Position numbers and translations under genes: made by a program. From assembly GCF_904846315.1 (NCBI RefSeq), contig NZ_CAJHAF010000001.1, forward strand, positions 2,914,001 through 2,978,000: a stretch of 64,000 nucleotides of DNA, written 5' to 3'. The notes beneath the pieces are model-generated. The model saw only the letters and a list, made by a program, of their open reading frames with translations. It had not been told where the DNA came from and searched no databases. Shown here one piece after another: positions 1-9,457 of this stretch (the stretch's first letter is position 1; each line of letters opens with the position of its first letter). The DNA is from Psychrobacter jeotgali (GTDB lineage: Bacteria; Pseudomonadota; Gammaproteobacteria; Pseudomonadales; Moraxellaceae).

Positions 1-172
1 CATCGACACCGCCGCCGCCAAGCAGGCTTGAATTGGCAGCATTGACAATCGCATCGACTTCTAAGGTGGTAATATCCTCCTGTAATACTGATAAGGTAAC
101 TTCTGCTTTACTCTGATTGCTAGAAGCTGAAATTTGCTTTTGAGCAATGGGTTTTTTTTGAAGTGATGGCAT
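1..172 (-). CDS. Macro-domain protein, N-terminal part (runs off the window)
   Basis: Reading the minus strand from the ATG at 172 gives 57 codons before the window ends. After about 25 polar residues the frame shows a short beta strand and the string [19 protein letters not shown]. This is the signature loop of macro domains (YmdB/O-acetyl-ADP-ribose deacetylase type), which bind ADP-ribose and often remove it or its acetyl ester. The conserved Asn pair and the Gly-rich loop are present. A good Shine-Dalgarno (AGGAGA) lies a few bases upstream of the ATG. The gene diverges from the flavoprotein gene at 469. The C-terminal two thirds are outside the window, so the enzymatic activity cannot be judged. 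Confidence 0.85.
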   Translation of the reverse strand, partial: MPSLQKKPIAQKQISASSNQSKAEVTLSVLQEDITTLEVDAIVNAANSSLLGGGGVD

Positions 173-374
173 AGAGATGTTCTCCTTATTATTCAACCGT
201 ATTTTTCTTAATAACATTCTTTCATTACTTATTTTAGATTATTTTCTCTCTGTGCTTGTATGTTGTATGGTGATAATAAGTTTCACTTTATAAATGCCAT
301 TACTAACACCTTTATTCAATTCGTAAACGCTTCTTTTAAAATAATATATTATTACATATAATATTATTGTATAT

Positions 375-387
375 CCTATAATATAGG
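375..387. promoter_or_regulatory. AT-rich palindrome in the divergent promoter region
   Basis: CCTATA-A-TATAGG is a perfect 13-base palindrome in the 296-bp AT-rich spacer between the divergent macro-domain gene and the flavoprotein gene. It overlaps a TATAAT string, and TTGTAT (367-372) with TAGATA (390-395) 17 bases away is a possible promoter for the flavoprotein gene. It could be an operator, but in such AT-rich DNA it could also be chance. Confidence 0.3.
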
Positions 388-468
388 TATAGATAGTTTA
401 AAGGTAGACAGGGCTAATAGTTCTACTATTGACGCTAAAAGCAGTTAAGTAAAGAGTTGGAGGTAACT

Positions 469-1887
469 ATGACCAAGCGAATTGAAGTTGATGTAGCGAT
501 TATTGGGGCTGGTACAGGGGGTATGTATGCTTTAAGAGAAGTACGCCGAGCTAATAAAAGTTTTGTATTAATTGATAAAGGACCACTTGGAACGACTTGT
601 GCACGTGTGGGCTGCATGCCCTCAAAAGTGGCATTACATATTGCTGAATACTGGAGCTCAAAAAAAGAGTTCCCACGTTATGGAATAAGCGGTGCAGAGC
701 ATTTACGGTTAGATAGTGCTAAGGCTTGGCAGGCATTACGCGAGCAGCGGGATCAGTTTGCAGATAGTGCCGCTGGGAATGCCAAGAAAGGCGCAGGCAA
801 GCATTTAATAATGGGAGAGGCACGCTTTTTAGAGCCAACTTTGCTAGAAGTTGAACAGGCCTCAGGTACTCAGCAAGTCAAAGCTAAGTCAGTGATTATT
901 GCCAACGGTTCGCGTCCTGTGATGCCTAGGTTCTTAGAGCCATTTAGCGAGCATTGTATTACCACGGATGAGTTTTTTGAGATGGAGAAGCTACCTAAAT
1001 CTATTGGCATTTTAGGGTTAGGGGCGATTGGTTTAGAGATGGGTTTAGCGCTGGCGCGTTTAGGGGTAGAAGTGCACGGTGCTGATATGGCGCAGACCGT
1101 TGCTGGCATTAGTGACCCTGAGGTAAGCGATATAGCTTTGGCAGAGTTTGCCAAAGAAATACACTTGTATTTGGGAGCGCCAGCAGAATTGGTCGAAGCT
1201 GAACAAGGGGTTGTACTCAAAGCAGGAGATAAGCAGGTTCAAGTAGACAAAGTGCTGGTAGCTCTAGGGCGTCGTCCTAATACTGATCAGCTCAACTTAG
1301 CTGAAGCAGGTTTTGAGCTGGATGCGCTTGGTCAACCGCTATTCAATGTAAACACCTTACAACTAGGTACACATCCAGTATTTATAGTAGGAGATGTGAA
1401 TGGCTATCGTCCTTTAATGCATGAGGCTGCTGATGAAGGCGCTATGGCGGGTTACAATGCGGTACAAAATGAACCCATTGCCTTCAAGCGTAAAACGCCA
1501 TTTGCTATAGCTTTTACTAATCCAGATGTGATTAGCGTTGGTACACGTTTTGATGAGTTGAATAAGGATGAGGTTTTAATTGGTACAGCCTTAAGTCAAG
1601 CTAACGGTCGCAGCCGAGTGCTAACTGATCGCGAGGGTATCCTACGTCTCTATGCTGACAAAAGCAGTGGCAAACTATTAGGTGCAAGTATGATCGGTGT
1701 GCGTGGCGAACATGTGGCGCAGCTATTAGTTTTGGCAATTGAACGCGGAGAAACAGCACATTCTTTATTACAAATGCCGTTTTATCATCCAGTAGTAGAA
1801 GAGATTATTCAAAGTGCTTTACAGGATATCGTCCGTAAAATCCCTGATGCAGCGGGCTTGCCCTTTGGTTTGGCTTTGGCTGAATAA
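469..1887 (+). CDS. Dihydrolipoamide dehydrogenase-like FAD/NAD disulfide oxidoreductase
   Basis: A class I pyridine-nucleotide disulfide oxidoreductase of 472 residues. The N-terminal FAD-binding GxGxxG (IGAGTGG) is followed by the redox-active pair in GTTCARVGCMPSK, spaced C-x4-C as in lipoamide dehydrogenase. The NAD domain has GLGAIGLEMG, the second FAD motif is FIVGDVNG, and the C-terminal dimerisation domain ends with an HPVVEE active-site His-Glu pair (HPT-x-x-E in canonical enzymes). No lipoyl domain and no 2-oxoacid dehydrogenase genes are adjacent, so it is an orphan member whose disulfide substrate is not known from context. ATG 469 is preferred over TTG 457 because a GGAGG lies 5 bases before the ATG and overlaps the TTG codon. 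A terminator follows. Confidence 0.85.
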   Translation: MTKRIEVDVAIIGAGTGGMYALREVRRANKSFVLIDKGPLGTTCARVGCMPSKVALHIAEYWSSKKEFPRYGISGAEHLRLDSAKAWQALREQRDQFADSAAGNAKKGAGKHLIMGEARFLEPTLLEVEQASGTQQVKAKSVIIANGSRPVMPRFLEPFSEHCITTDEFFEMEKLPKSIGILGLGAIGLEMGLALARLGVEVHGADMAQTVAGISDPEVSDIALAEFAKEIHLYLGAPAELVEAEQGVVLKAGDKQVQVDKVLVALGRRPNTDQLNLAEAGFELDALGQPLFNVNTLQLGTHPVFIVGDVNGYRPLMHEAADEGAMAGYNAVQNEPIAFKRKTPFAIAFTNPDVISVGTRFDELNKDEVLIGTALSQANGRSRVLTDREGILRLYADKSSGKLLGASMIGVRGEHVAQLLVLAIERGETAHSLLQMPFYHPVVEEIIQSALQDIVRKIPDAAGLPFGLALAE

Positions 1888-1920
1888 TGAATGTTTAATC
1901 AACAGCTTTAACGAAACAGT

Positions 1921-1957
1921 AGCCCGTTGTTAACTGATAGTTGACAATGGGCTTTTT
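1921..1957 (+). terminator. Rho-independent terminator after the flavoprotein gene
   Basis: AGCCCGTTGT pairs with ACAATGGGCT across a short loop and is followed by a T run. It separates the flavoprotein gene from the hemerythrin gene. Confidence 0.85.
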
Positions 1958-2034
1958 TAATCCTGCTATCATAGTAGGGTATTTGATAGAACTATTTAAA
2001 TAACTAAAGTGAATTTATAAAACAGGAGAAGATT

Positions 2035-2514
2035 ATGAGTAATGAAACTGACGTTAATCTAAAACAAGATATCTTTACCGCGTTAATTGAAAAACATGAA
2101 ATTCAGCGTGACTTGTGCGATAAGCTCGAAAAAGCAGAGAGCGATGCACAGCGTAAAGCGGTTTATGAAGATCTAAAACTAGAGCTGCAAGCACATGCCG
2201 CCGCTGAAGAGCGTCATCTCTATATTCCGGTCATGCAGCACGATGATGGGCTTGATTTATCTCGTCATGCTATCACTGAGCATCACGAAATGGATGAGAT
2301 GATGGAGACTCTAGATGATGGTCGTATTGGCAAAGAGAAGTGGGATCAAACTTGCGCCGATCTGATTCATAAAGTACGTCACCATCTAAAAGAAGAGGAA
2401 AATGAGTTCTTCAAGCAGGCTAGAAAGATTTTAGACGAAGATCTACAGCAGCGTCTTGGTGCTCTTTATCAAGTTGAACATGCTGAGTTTGAGCAGACCC
2501 ATGCAGATAAATAA
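2035..2514 (+). CDS. Hemerythrin HHE domain protein
   Basis: A soluble, acidic, all-helical protein of 159 residues with the His/Glu spacing of the HHE cation-binding (hemerythrin-like) family: an early EKHE, then HAAAEERH, then HAITEHHEMDEMM, and a final HHLKEEENEFF. These helices normally carry a carboxylate-bridged di-iron centre that senses or buffers O2, NO or iron. AGGAGA lies 7 bases before the ATG. It stands alone between two terminators, next to the orphan flavoprotein, so a stress role is plausible but not shown. Confidence 0.85.
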   Translation: MSNETDVNLKQDIFTALIEKHEIQRDLCDKLEKAESDAQRKAVYEDLKLELQAHAAAEERHLYIPVMQHDDGLDLSRHAITEHHEMDEMMETLDDGRIGKEKWDQTCADLIHKVRHHLKEEENEFFKQARKILDEDLQQRLGALYQVEHAEFEQTHADK

Positions 2515-2531
2515 TTATTGAATCAAAAGGT

Positions 2532-2579
2532 TTACCCATAAAAATAGCCACTACGAATAGTGGCTATTTTTATGGGTAA
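2532..2579. terminator. Long perfect hairpin, bidirectional terminator
   Basis: A 22-bp perfect stem with a CGAA loop between the convergent hemerythrin (+) and SDR (-) genes. AT-rich outer parts give A/T tracts on both sides of the GC-rich core AATAGCCACTA, so it can end transcription in both directions. Confidence 0.85.
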
Positions 2580-2658
2580 TGCTCAGTAACTCATTGGCTA
2601 AAAATGCTGGGCTTTGAATTGCCTGAGCAGGTTAAAAGTTATTTGAAAAGATTAATGT

Positions 2659-3405
2659 TTATCTTAATTTAATATCTCCGCCATCTGCCATAAGCGTTTG
2701 TCCGGTCATATACTGACTGTCTTCACTCAAAAGAAAGGCCACGACTGGTGCGACATCTGTTTGAGGATCGCCAAAACGGTGCATCGGATGCTTATCAGCA
2801 ATTTCTTGGTACTGCTCTGGATAGGCCTCTTTCCATTTTTCAACGCCTTCGGTTAACGCAAGTGGACAAAGAATGTTGACCCGAATACCATCTTCCGCCC
2901 ATTCATTGGCGGCCACTCGCGATAGGCCGCGAATCGCTTCCTTGGCAGCGGCATAACTCGCTTGGTTTTTTTGACCCGTTAAGGCGGCACCAGAACCAAA
3001 ATTAACGATAGCCCCTTTTGTTTTCTTAAGCTCCGGATAGGCCGCTTTCATAAAGTTTAAAGTTCCGTTAAAGCCGGTACCCATAGATAAAGACCAATCG
3101 TCTTCGGTAAGCTCCATTAAGGGCTTTTGTTTGGAGGCGTGGGCATTATTGACGACGCCAGTCAGTTTGCCAAATTTTGAGACAGCCATTTTGACCGCTT
3201 CTTCAGCGACTTCAGGTTTGGAGATATCGCCTTTCAGAAATGCAATTTGCTCAGGATTGCTATCCACTTTCTCTTTACCAGCAGCCTCGTCAATATCTAC
3301 TGCTACTACCGATGCGCCCCTTTCGGTTAACACCGTGGTTATCGCGCCGCCAATGCCTGCAGCGCCGCCCGTGACGATGATGACTTGATCTTGTAAATTT
3401 TTCAT
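2659..3405 (-). CDS. Short-chain dehydrogenase/reductase (classical SDR)
   Basis: 248 residues, typical classical-SDR length. The cofactor motif TGGAAGIGG is at the N-terminus, followed by VAVDID (an acidic residue after beta-2, suggesting NAD(H) preference). The usual NNAG is NNAH. The catalytic Ser is in NFGSGAAL and the Tyr/Lys pair in SYAAAKEA. The C-terminus has the MTGQTLMADGG ending. The substrate cannot be read from sequence, and the gene is alone with no pathway neighbours. AAGGAT precedes the ATG. Confidence 0.85.
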   Translation of the reverse strand: MKNLQDQVIIVTGGAAGIGGAITTVLTERGASVVAVDIDEAAGKEKVDSNPEQIAFLKGDISKPEVAEEAVKMAVSKFGKLTGVVNNAHASKQKPLMELTEDDWSLSMGTGFNGTLNFMKAAYPELKKTKGAIVNFGSGAALTGQKNQASYAAAKEAIRGLSRVAANEWAEDGIRVNILCPLALTEGVEKWKEAYPEQYQEIADKHPMHRFGDPQTDVAPVVAFLLSEDSQYMTGQTLMADGGDIKLR

Positions 3406-3420
3406 AATAATCCTTTTTTT

Positions 3421-3476
3421 TAATTTTAAATCACTAATTTTAAATCACTAATTCTAAATAACGAATTTTAAATGAC
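3421..3476. repeat. Four 14-bp AT-rich tandem units upstream of the SDR gene
   Basis: TAATTTTAAATCAC occurs twice in exact tandem (3421-3448), followed by two degenerate copies to 3476. It lies just upstream of the SDR start, where its promoter should be, so copy-number change could alter promoter spacing. Confidence 0.7.
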
Positions 3477-3621
3477 ATGTGCCATGCTCATTATTATTTT
3501 ATGATAGCCTAGTTATCGCTATGACTTAGTATAGGTTTTGAGTGGCAATGTTGCGCATAAATACGCTTTTAGTGAATGGTAACCCCGTAAATCTAACCTG
3601 TTTAATAAATAAAACAGCTAA

Positions 3622-3651
3622 CAAAAAAGGGTCATGCTTATGCAGACCCTT
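3622..3651 (-). terminator. Terminator downstream of lspA
   Basis: On the minus strand AGGGTCTGC pairs with GCA(T)GACCCT over an ATAA loop, followed by a T run. It closes the ileS-lspA operon. Confidence 0.8.
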
Positions 3652-3678
3652 GTTTGTTTTTATGCGAGATACTAGCTG

Positions 3679-4305
3679 CTACCCATTACGCTTACCTTCC
3701 AAAAATATCATATCGATCACGATTAGCGCAACGCCAATGCTAATACCCATGTCGGCCACGTTAAAGATAGGATAATGCCAGACATCAGCGTTATGCACAT
3801 GGATGAAGTCGATGACATGACCATGTAATAACCGATCGATTAAGTTACCAACGGCACCGCCAAGCACCAGAGCTAGACCAAAGGAGAGCAATTTGGCAGG
3901 GCGTGGCGCCTTAACCAAATAAACAATCAAAAATAGCGACATCACCAGCGCCAGTCCTGCAAAAAACCACTTTTGCCAACCGCCAGCATCGGCCAAAAAG
4001 CTAAACGCTGCGCCATAGTTATAAGCGAGTGTCCAGTTAAGAAAAGGCTCAATCACAGGAACGGGCTCATGAAAAGTCAGCTTAGTTTCGGCCAGCCATT
4101 TGGTCCACTGGTCTATAACCAATACCACTAGCGATAGCAGATACCACATAAAAGCACGGCTGCCATTGGCAAGCATCTTGGGCTTCTTATGCAAGCGACT
4201 TCTAGGCGTGTCTGAACTGCCGGTAGTCACATGCGCAGGTTTGGGGTTAGTGTCAACCCCAACAGTGGGCTGCTCATGCTGGGATGAGTCAGGTGGGTTA
4301 GGCAT
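3679..4305 (-). CDS. lspA: Lipoprotein signal peptidase (signal peptidase II)
   Basis: An inner-membrane aspartyl protease that cleaves prolipoprotein signal peptides at the lipid-modified Cys. Four membrane helices are visible from about residue 52. The catalytic aspartates are in GNLIDR (D157) and FNVADMG (D185). The gene overlaps the ileS stop codon by 8 bases, the usual ileS-lspA order, so translation is probably coupled. This start gives a hydrophilic 43-residue N-terminal extension that E. coli LspA lacks. The ATG at 4176 would give the standard ~165-residue protein, so the start is not certain; the family assignment is. Confidence 0.93.
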   Translation of the reverse strand: MPNPPDSSQHEQPTVGVDTNPKPAHVTTGSSDTPRSRLHKKPKMLANGSRAFMWYLLSLVVLVIDQWTKWLAETKLTFHEPVPVIEPFLNWTLAYNYGAAFSFLADAGGWQKWFFAGLALVMSLFLIVYLVKAPRPAKLLSFGLALVLGGAVGNLIDRLLHGHVIDFIHVHNADVWHYPIFNVADMGISIGVALIVIDMIFLEGKRNG

Positions 4306-7165
4306 AGTGGCGTACCTCGCCCAAGCCTGCGACGTTGGTTACGCAGCGTGCGCACAATTCTGGATGCGCCGGATCGACTCCGATATCATCACGGATATGC
4401 CAGCAGCGTACGCACTTGGTGCCGGTTGCTGCCTTCACATCAACTTTTAGGTCGGCTTCTTCTTCTGTGCCATTTCCACTAGTTGAGTTCTCAAAATCCT
4501 CATTGATATCGGCAGGTGCTTCACTTAGCGCTGCAAGCGTGGCATTACTGGTGATAAGCACAAATCGTAGCTCCTCGCCAAGCTTAGCCAAACTATCATG
4601 CATCGCACCATCTGCATAAAGGGTAACGTCAGCGGATAAGTTAGCGTTAATAATCTTATTACCACGGGCTGTCTCGATATGCTTATTAACCCTATCTTTA
4701 GCACGCATGATGTTATGCCAGTCATCAGTGCTGATTGCGCTGAGTTCAAAGTCCGGGAACTGATACCAAGTTTGAGTAAAGACGTAGCTATCTGTAACTT
4801 CACTATCGGCACTTTGTAATACTTCCCACGCCTCTTGAGCAGTAAAGGATAATATTGGTGCGATCCAGCGGATCAGCGCATGAGCGATATGATAGATAGC
4901 CGTTTGTGCTGAGCGGCGTGGTTTACCGTCGGTTTGCGTAGTATATTGACGGTCTTTAATAATATCTAAATAAAAGCTGCCTAAATCTTGCGAGCAAAAC
5001 GCTGTAACATGCTGGGTGACTTGGTGAAAGTCCATTGCATCGTACGCACTCAAAATTTGTGCTTGCACGCTTTGCGCACGCTCAATAATAAACTTATCAA
5101 GGCTCACCAGCTCATTGATATCGACACTATCGGCTGCAGGGTCAAAATCATCAGTATTGGCGAGTAAGAAACGCAAGGTGTTACGGATACGGCGATACAT
5201 ATCAATCGCCCCTTTAAATACTGTTTTACCGGCACTCATCTCATAACGATAGTCGCTGGAGGCAATCCACAAGCGCAGCATATCGGCACCAGTTTTATTG
5301 ATCTCATCTTGCGGCGTGATGATGTTGCCGAGTGATTTGCTCATCTTACGGCCATTTTCATCGACTACGAAACCATGAGTCAATACTTGCTTAAAGGGTG
5401 GGCGCTGATACATCGCTTCTGAGGTCAGTAAGGACGTTTGGAACCAGCCACGATGTTGGTCCGAGCCCTCCAAGTACATATCAGCGGGATTAGTCAGTTC
5501 CGCACGCTGCTCAAGGACGGCAAAATGAGTGGTTCCTGAATCAAACCAAACGTCTAAGGTATCGGTTGCTTTATCATAGTCAGCCGCTTCCTCGCCTAGA
5601 TAGTCTTCACAGCTGGCATCAAACCAAGCTTCTACGCCGCCTTCATTGATCTTTTGCGCCGCTGTTTCCATCAGCTCTAAAGTATTGGGATGGAGCTCGC
5701 CGGTTTCTTTATGCATGAAGAAAGGAATAGGCACGCCCCAAGTGCGCTGACGTGAGATACACCAGTCAGGGCGACCGTTCATCATAGCCTCAATTCGGTT
5801 TTGTCCCCAAGCTGGCGTCCAATTGACCGATGGAATATCAGCCAAAGCACGCTCGCGTAACCCTTCTTTTTCCATATTAATGAACCACTGCGGGGTGGCA
5901 CGAAAAATAATAGGCGACTTATGACGCCAGCAGTGCGGATAGCTGTGTTCAATCTTGGTATGGCTGATTAGGTGTCCATTATCATGCAAGGTCTCTATAA
6001 TCTTGGGATTGGCTTTATAGATATGCTCACCGGCGAATACCGCGGCACTATCCAAATAAACGCCCGTAGCGCCAACTGGATTTTCTACTGGCAGATCATA
6101 TTTTAAGGCGACAATATAATCGTCGAGACCGTGTCCGGGTGCTGTGTGTACCAGACCCGTACCACTATCGGTAGTCACGTGCTCGCCTAAAATCAGCGGC
6201 ACTTGACGATCTTCGATTAAAGGATGCTGGGCTTGCAGACCTTCAAGCTCCCGGCCCGATACCGTCGCCAAGATACCTTTATTGCTTAAATTCGTTGATT
6301 CCAAAACCGTATCGACCAGCTCTGCTGCCAGCAGTAAGTTACCCCTTTCAGTGGCAACCACACTATAGTCATGCTCAGGGTGTACTGAAATTGCTTGGTT
6401 AGCAGGCAAGGTCCAAGGTGTTGTCGTCCAAATGACGGCAGCGATTGTCTCTTTGATATCCGTAAATGCGCTAAGCTTATCGGTATCTAAAACATCAAAG
6501 CTAACATAAATAGCATCAGACACTTTGTCTTGGTATTCCACTTCGGCTTCTGCTAGTGCTGAGGTACAGTCCAAGCACCAATTAACCGGCTTCATACCAC
6601 GGGTGACATGACCATTTTCATAAATTTTCGCCAGTGCGCGCACGATATTGGCTTCTTGATGAAAATTCATGGTCAAATAGGGATTGTCCCAGTCACCGAA
6701 GATGCCTAGGCGTTTAAAGTCCGCTTTTTGTAGCTCAATCTGGGTGCTGGCATACTCGCGGCACAGACCACGAAACTCAGTGGCCGATACTTTTTGGCCA
6801 ACTTTACCCACTTTAGCTTCGACTTTTTGCTCAATCGGCAGACCGTGACAGTCCCAGCCCGGCACATAAGGCGCATCAAATCCTGACAAGGTTTTGGACT
6901 TGACGATAATATCTTTTAAGACCTTATTTACCGCATGACCTAAGTGAATCTGACCGTTGGCGTAAGGAGGGCCATCGTGCAAAATATATTTAGGTGCACC
7001 AACCCGAGCTTCACGAATCTGGTCATAAATACCATCTGCCTCCCATGCCGCCAGCCAATCCGGCTCACGTTTGGCAAGGTTTGCACGCATCGGAAAAGGG
7101 GTGTCAGCAAGGTTCAGGGTGTCTTTATAATCTTGGCTTGGGGTGTAAGTAGCTTTGTCAGTCAT
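4298..7165 (-). CDS. ileS: Isoleucine-tRNA ligase
   Basis: A class Ia synthetase of 955 residues charging tRNA-Ile. The ATP-site HIGH motif is HLGH (74-77, in [13 protein letters not shown]). The editing (CP1) domain contains [11 protein letters not shown] and [12 protein letters not shown]. The KMSKS loop is intact ([10 protein letters not shown]), and a C-terminal zinc-binding finger has the pairs CVRCW and CARC. Length and domain order match the bacterial type I enzyme. It is first in an ileS-lspA operon; ribF, often upstream in gamma-proteobacteria, is absent here. Confidence 0.97.
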   Translation of the reverse strand: MTDKATYTPSQDYKDTLNLADTPFPMRANLAKREPDWLAAWEADGIYDQIREARVGAPKYILHDGPPYANGQIHLGHAVNKVLKDIIVKSKTLSGFDAPYVPGWDCHGLPIEQKVEAKVGKVGQKVSATEFRGLCREYASTQIELQKADFKRLGIFGDWDNPYLTMNFHQEANIVRALAKIYENGHVTRGMKPVNWCLDCTSALAEAEVEYQDKVSDAIYVSFDVLDTDKLSAFTDIKETIAAVIWTTTPWTLPANQAISVHPEHDYSVVATERGNLLLAAELVDTVLESTNLSNKGILATVSGRELEGLQAQHPLIEDRQVPLILGEHVTTDSGTGLVHTAPGHGLDDYIVALKYDLPVENPVGATGVYLDSAAVFAGEHIYKANPKIIETLHDNGHLISHTKIEHSYPHCWRHKSPIIFRATPQWFINMEKEGLRERALADIPSVNWTPAWGQNRIEAMMNGRPDWCISRQRTWGVPIPFFMHKETGELHPNTLELMETAAQKINEGGVEAWFDASCEDYLGEEAADYDKATDTLDVWFDSGTTHFAVLEQRAELTNPADMYLEGSDQHRGWFQTSLLTSEAMYQRPPFKQVLTHGFVVDENGRKMSKSLGNIITPQDEINKTGADMLRLWIASSDYRYEMSAGKTVFKGAIDMYRRIRNTLRFLLANTDDFDPAADSVDINELVSLDKFIIERAQSVQAQILSAYDAMDFHQVTQHVTAFCSQDLGSFYLDIIKDRQYTTQTDGKPRRSAQTAIYHIAHALIRWIAPILSFTAQEAWEVLQSADSEVTDSYVFTQTWYQFPDFELSAISTDDWHNIMRAKDRVNKHIETARGNKIINANLSADVTLYADGAMHDSLAKLGEELRFVLITSNATLAALSEAPADINEDFENSTSGNGTEEEADLKVDVKAATGTKCVRCWHIRDDIGVDPAHPELCARCVTNVAGLGEVRHYA

Positions 7166-7589
7166 AAAAGTTGTCTTATATTAGAGGGCGTTTTAGAGAG
7201 CTTTTTAAAGTACGTTTTAAGAAGTTATTTAGTAGCAACTATTAGTACAAATGAATGAGTTGTCGGTCAAATTATAAGCGAATGGCAGCTATTATATGTC
7301 AAAATGGATAGGGTAAAAAGGGCTAGCAAGTTTAGGGCCTACTTTGGCAAAAAATAATAACCAATCTGCATCAACTATTGATTGCGAGTTATTCTATTTC
7401 TGCTAGGCTAAAGATATAAGGGTATAGTTAATCCTAACCAAATCGTCAGATCCACTAAATTTGATACTAATAAATAACCATCATAGCATTGTCGTCAAAT
7501 AATCCATACTTTAAGCCATTTATCAAGGCCGCTATAAATTTTTCAGTCTATAGATATTGGGTTTATATAACATTATACAAGGAATAATT
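7166..7589. other. Divergent intergenic region between ileS and ald
   Basis: 424 bp of AT-rich DNA that must contain the promoters of ileS (-) and ald (+). I see no RNA gene, no T-box-like hairpin-terminator ahead of ileS and no convincing reading frame. Confidence 0.5.
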
Positions 7590-8705
7590 ATGAAAATAGG
7601 TATCCCTAAAGAGATTAAAAATAATGAAAATCGAGTGGGACTAACTCCCAATGGTGTGCGTGTCCTAGTCGAGGAAGGCCATGATGTTATTGTTGAAGAG
7701 GGTGCAGGCACAGGCTCACAATTTACCGATGATGATTATCAGGAAGCGGGCGCTACTGTCGTTGACAATGCTTCAGAAGCGTGGAATGTAGAGTTGGTTA
7801 TCAAAGTCAAAGAACCGCAACAAGATGAACATCAATATTTGACTGAAGATTTAATCTTATTTACCTACCTACATCTGGCCAACGAGCCTGAGCTGGCTAA
7901 AGTGCTCATCGATAATAAAGTTATCGCTATTGGTTATGAGACCGTTCAGCTTGATGATGATTCTCTACCATTACTGACCCCCATGAGTGAAATTGCTGGG
8001 CGCATGAGTACCCAAATTGGGGCGCAGTTTTTGCAGACCTTTTATGGCGGTAAGGGGATTCTACTCGGCGGGGTTCCCGGGGTGCAAAAGGGTAGAGTAA
8101 CTATCATTGGCGGCGGAACCTCGGGTACTGAAGCGGCGAAAATCGCCGTAGGTCTACGAGCTGATGTGACTATCTTGGACTTAGATCCTCAGCGTCTAAA
8201 AGAGTTGTCCGAGATGTTCGGTAATAACGTCCAAACCTTAATATCTAACAAAGTTAATATTGCTAAGAGCGTGAAAGATAGTGACTTGGTGATTGGAGCC
8301 GTATTAATTCCGGGCGCCTCAACGCCAAAGCTAGTCACCGAAGAGATGGTTGAGTCGATGGACGATGGCGGCGTTATTATCGATATCGCCATTGACCAAG
8401 GCGGCGCTTTTGAAACTACCGATCACGTTACTACCCACGATGATCCGACTTATACCAAACATGGTATTATTCATTATGCAGTGGCCAACATTCCAGGTGC
8501 AGTACCACGCACGGCAACGATGGCACTCTCTAATGTAACCTTGCCTTATATACAAGAATTAGCTAAAAAAGGTTTTAAAAAGGCCTGTGATGATAACCCA
8601 GCCTTGGCAAAAGGTGTTAATACTGCCCAAGGTCATATGACTTATGAAGCGGTTGCAGAGGCACTAAATTATGAGTATAAAGATTTGGGTGAGCTAGTTA
8701 ATTGA
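7590..8705 (+). CDS. ald: Alanine dehydrogenase
   Basis: Catalyses NAD-dependent, reversible oxidative deamination of L-alanine to pyruvate and ammonia. 371 residues, family length. It begins with the signature [20 protein letters not shown], which includes the substrate-contacting Arg and Lys region. The Rossmann motif is [13 protein letters not shown], with an Asp at the end of the next strand (ILDLD) favouring NAD. The ATG at 7590 is chosen because the family N-terminus begins there and AAGGA lies just upstream; a TTG at 7557 would add 11 unrelated residues. It is monocistronic, with a terminator directly downstream. Confidence 0.95.
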   Translation: MKIGIPKEIKNNENRVGLTPNGVRVLVEEGHDVIVEEGAGTGSQFTDDDYQEAGATVVDNASEAWNVELVIKVKEPQQDEHQYLTEDLILFTYLHLANEPELAKVLIDNKVIAIGYETVQLDDDSLPLLTPMSEIAGRMSTQIGAQFLQTFYGGKGILLGGVPGVQKGRVTIIGGGTSGTEAAKIAVGLRADVTILDLDPQRLKELSEMFGNNVQTLISNKVNIAKSVKDSDLVIGAVLIPGASTPKLVTEEMVESMDDGGVIIDIAIDQGGAFETTDHVTTHDDPTYTKHGIIHYAVANIPGAVPRTATMALSNVTLPYIQELAKKGFKKACDDNPALAKGVNTAQGHMTYEAVAEALNYEYKDLGELVN

Positions 8706-8734
8706 TTTTTACTGTTATACCCGCTAAAAAACGA

Positions 8735-8782
8735 AAGTCTGCTAAATATTTATTAAATTAACGACTATTTAGCAGGCTTTTT
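8735..8782. terminator. Terminator between convergent ald and thioredoxin-like genes
   Basis: GTCTGCTAAATA pairs with TATTTAGCAGGC over a 16-base loop and is followed by TTTTT. Upstream A tracts would let it work for the minus-strand gene as well. Confidence 0.75.
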
Positions 8783-8787
8783 ATCGT

Positions 8788-9345
8788 TTACCCTAACGAG
8801 CTCAACCACAACCTAAGCTTAAGCGACCAAAGCGGCTGAATACCGGTTAATCCTTGGGTCATCTCCCCATCTTTTAACACCACATAAGAAGGGGTAACTT
8901 GTCCCTGCCAATCGGCGAAGATTTCTCCTTGTTGATCATTAATAGTAGTAAAGCTAAAGTTATTCTCAGTCAGGTAATTATCCAACTCTTGATTGCTACC
9001 CGATTGAATAGCGATGGTGACTACTGGATAATTGCTGGTGTTGCTAAGCTTATCTATAGTCGGAGAAGTGACACTACATATTGGACACCAAGTCCCCCAA
9101 AAATAAACCAGCGTGGGCTGATCAGCGCTCATAGCTGCCAAATCAACCGCTTGTCCTTTATAATCGGTCAATTGCAACTGTGGATTGGCTGGCATCACTG
9201 GCTGTCGCCACCAATTAACAGCGCTATAAATCGCTATAAAAACCAAACCATAAATTACAACAGTTTTGAGGATGGAAAGTAGTTTTTGCTGCGGTGTTTT
9301 TTTGGTTTTAATCTTTTCTTTATTTCGTTTTGCATCAGTGGCCAT
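8788..9345 (-). CDS. Membrane-anchored thioredoxin-fold protein (TlpA/ScsD-like)
   Basis: 185 residues. A lysine-rich cytoplasmic N-terminus is followed by one transmembrane helix (about 25-45) and a periplasmic thioredoxin-fold domain with the active site FWGTWCPICS (CxxC as Cys-Pro-Ile-Cys). A cis-Pro is visible in VTPSYVV. This layout matches the TlpA/DsbE/ScsD group, which reduce or oxidise specific periplasmic disulfides, for example for copper resistance or cytochrome maturation. No Scs or Ccm partner genes are nearby, so the partner is unknown. Confidence 0.8.
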   Translation of the reverse strand: MATDAKRNKEKIKTKKTPQQKLLSILKTVVIYGLVFIAIYSAVNWWRQPVMPANPQLQLTDYKGQAVDLAAMSADQPTLVYFWGTWCPICSVTSPTIDKLSNTSNYPVVTIAIQSGSNQELDNYLTENNFSFTTINDQQGEIFADWQGQVTPSYVVLKDGEMTQGLTGIQPLWSLKLRLWLSSLG

Positions 9346-9393
9346 AGCATCTACCTTTTTGGGGTTAAGGGGATAGCACTTGCTTTTAGCTTA

Positions 9394-9426
9394 TAAAAAT
9401 AAACGGCTGAAGTATCAGCCGTTTAT
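9394..9426 (-). terminator. Terminator after the GNAT-nitrilase gene
   Basis: On the minus strand ATAAACGGCTGA pairs with TCAGCCGTTTAT over a four-base loop, followed by a T run. Confidence 0.85.
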
Positions 9427-9457
9427 CAAAATATTTTATGAAATGTTACCCAAAAGC

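Noticed and set aside
7166..7589. A T-box or other leader RNA controlling ileS
   Set aside because: No anticodon-like stem with a terminator was seen on the minus strand upstream of the ileS start.
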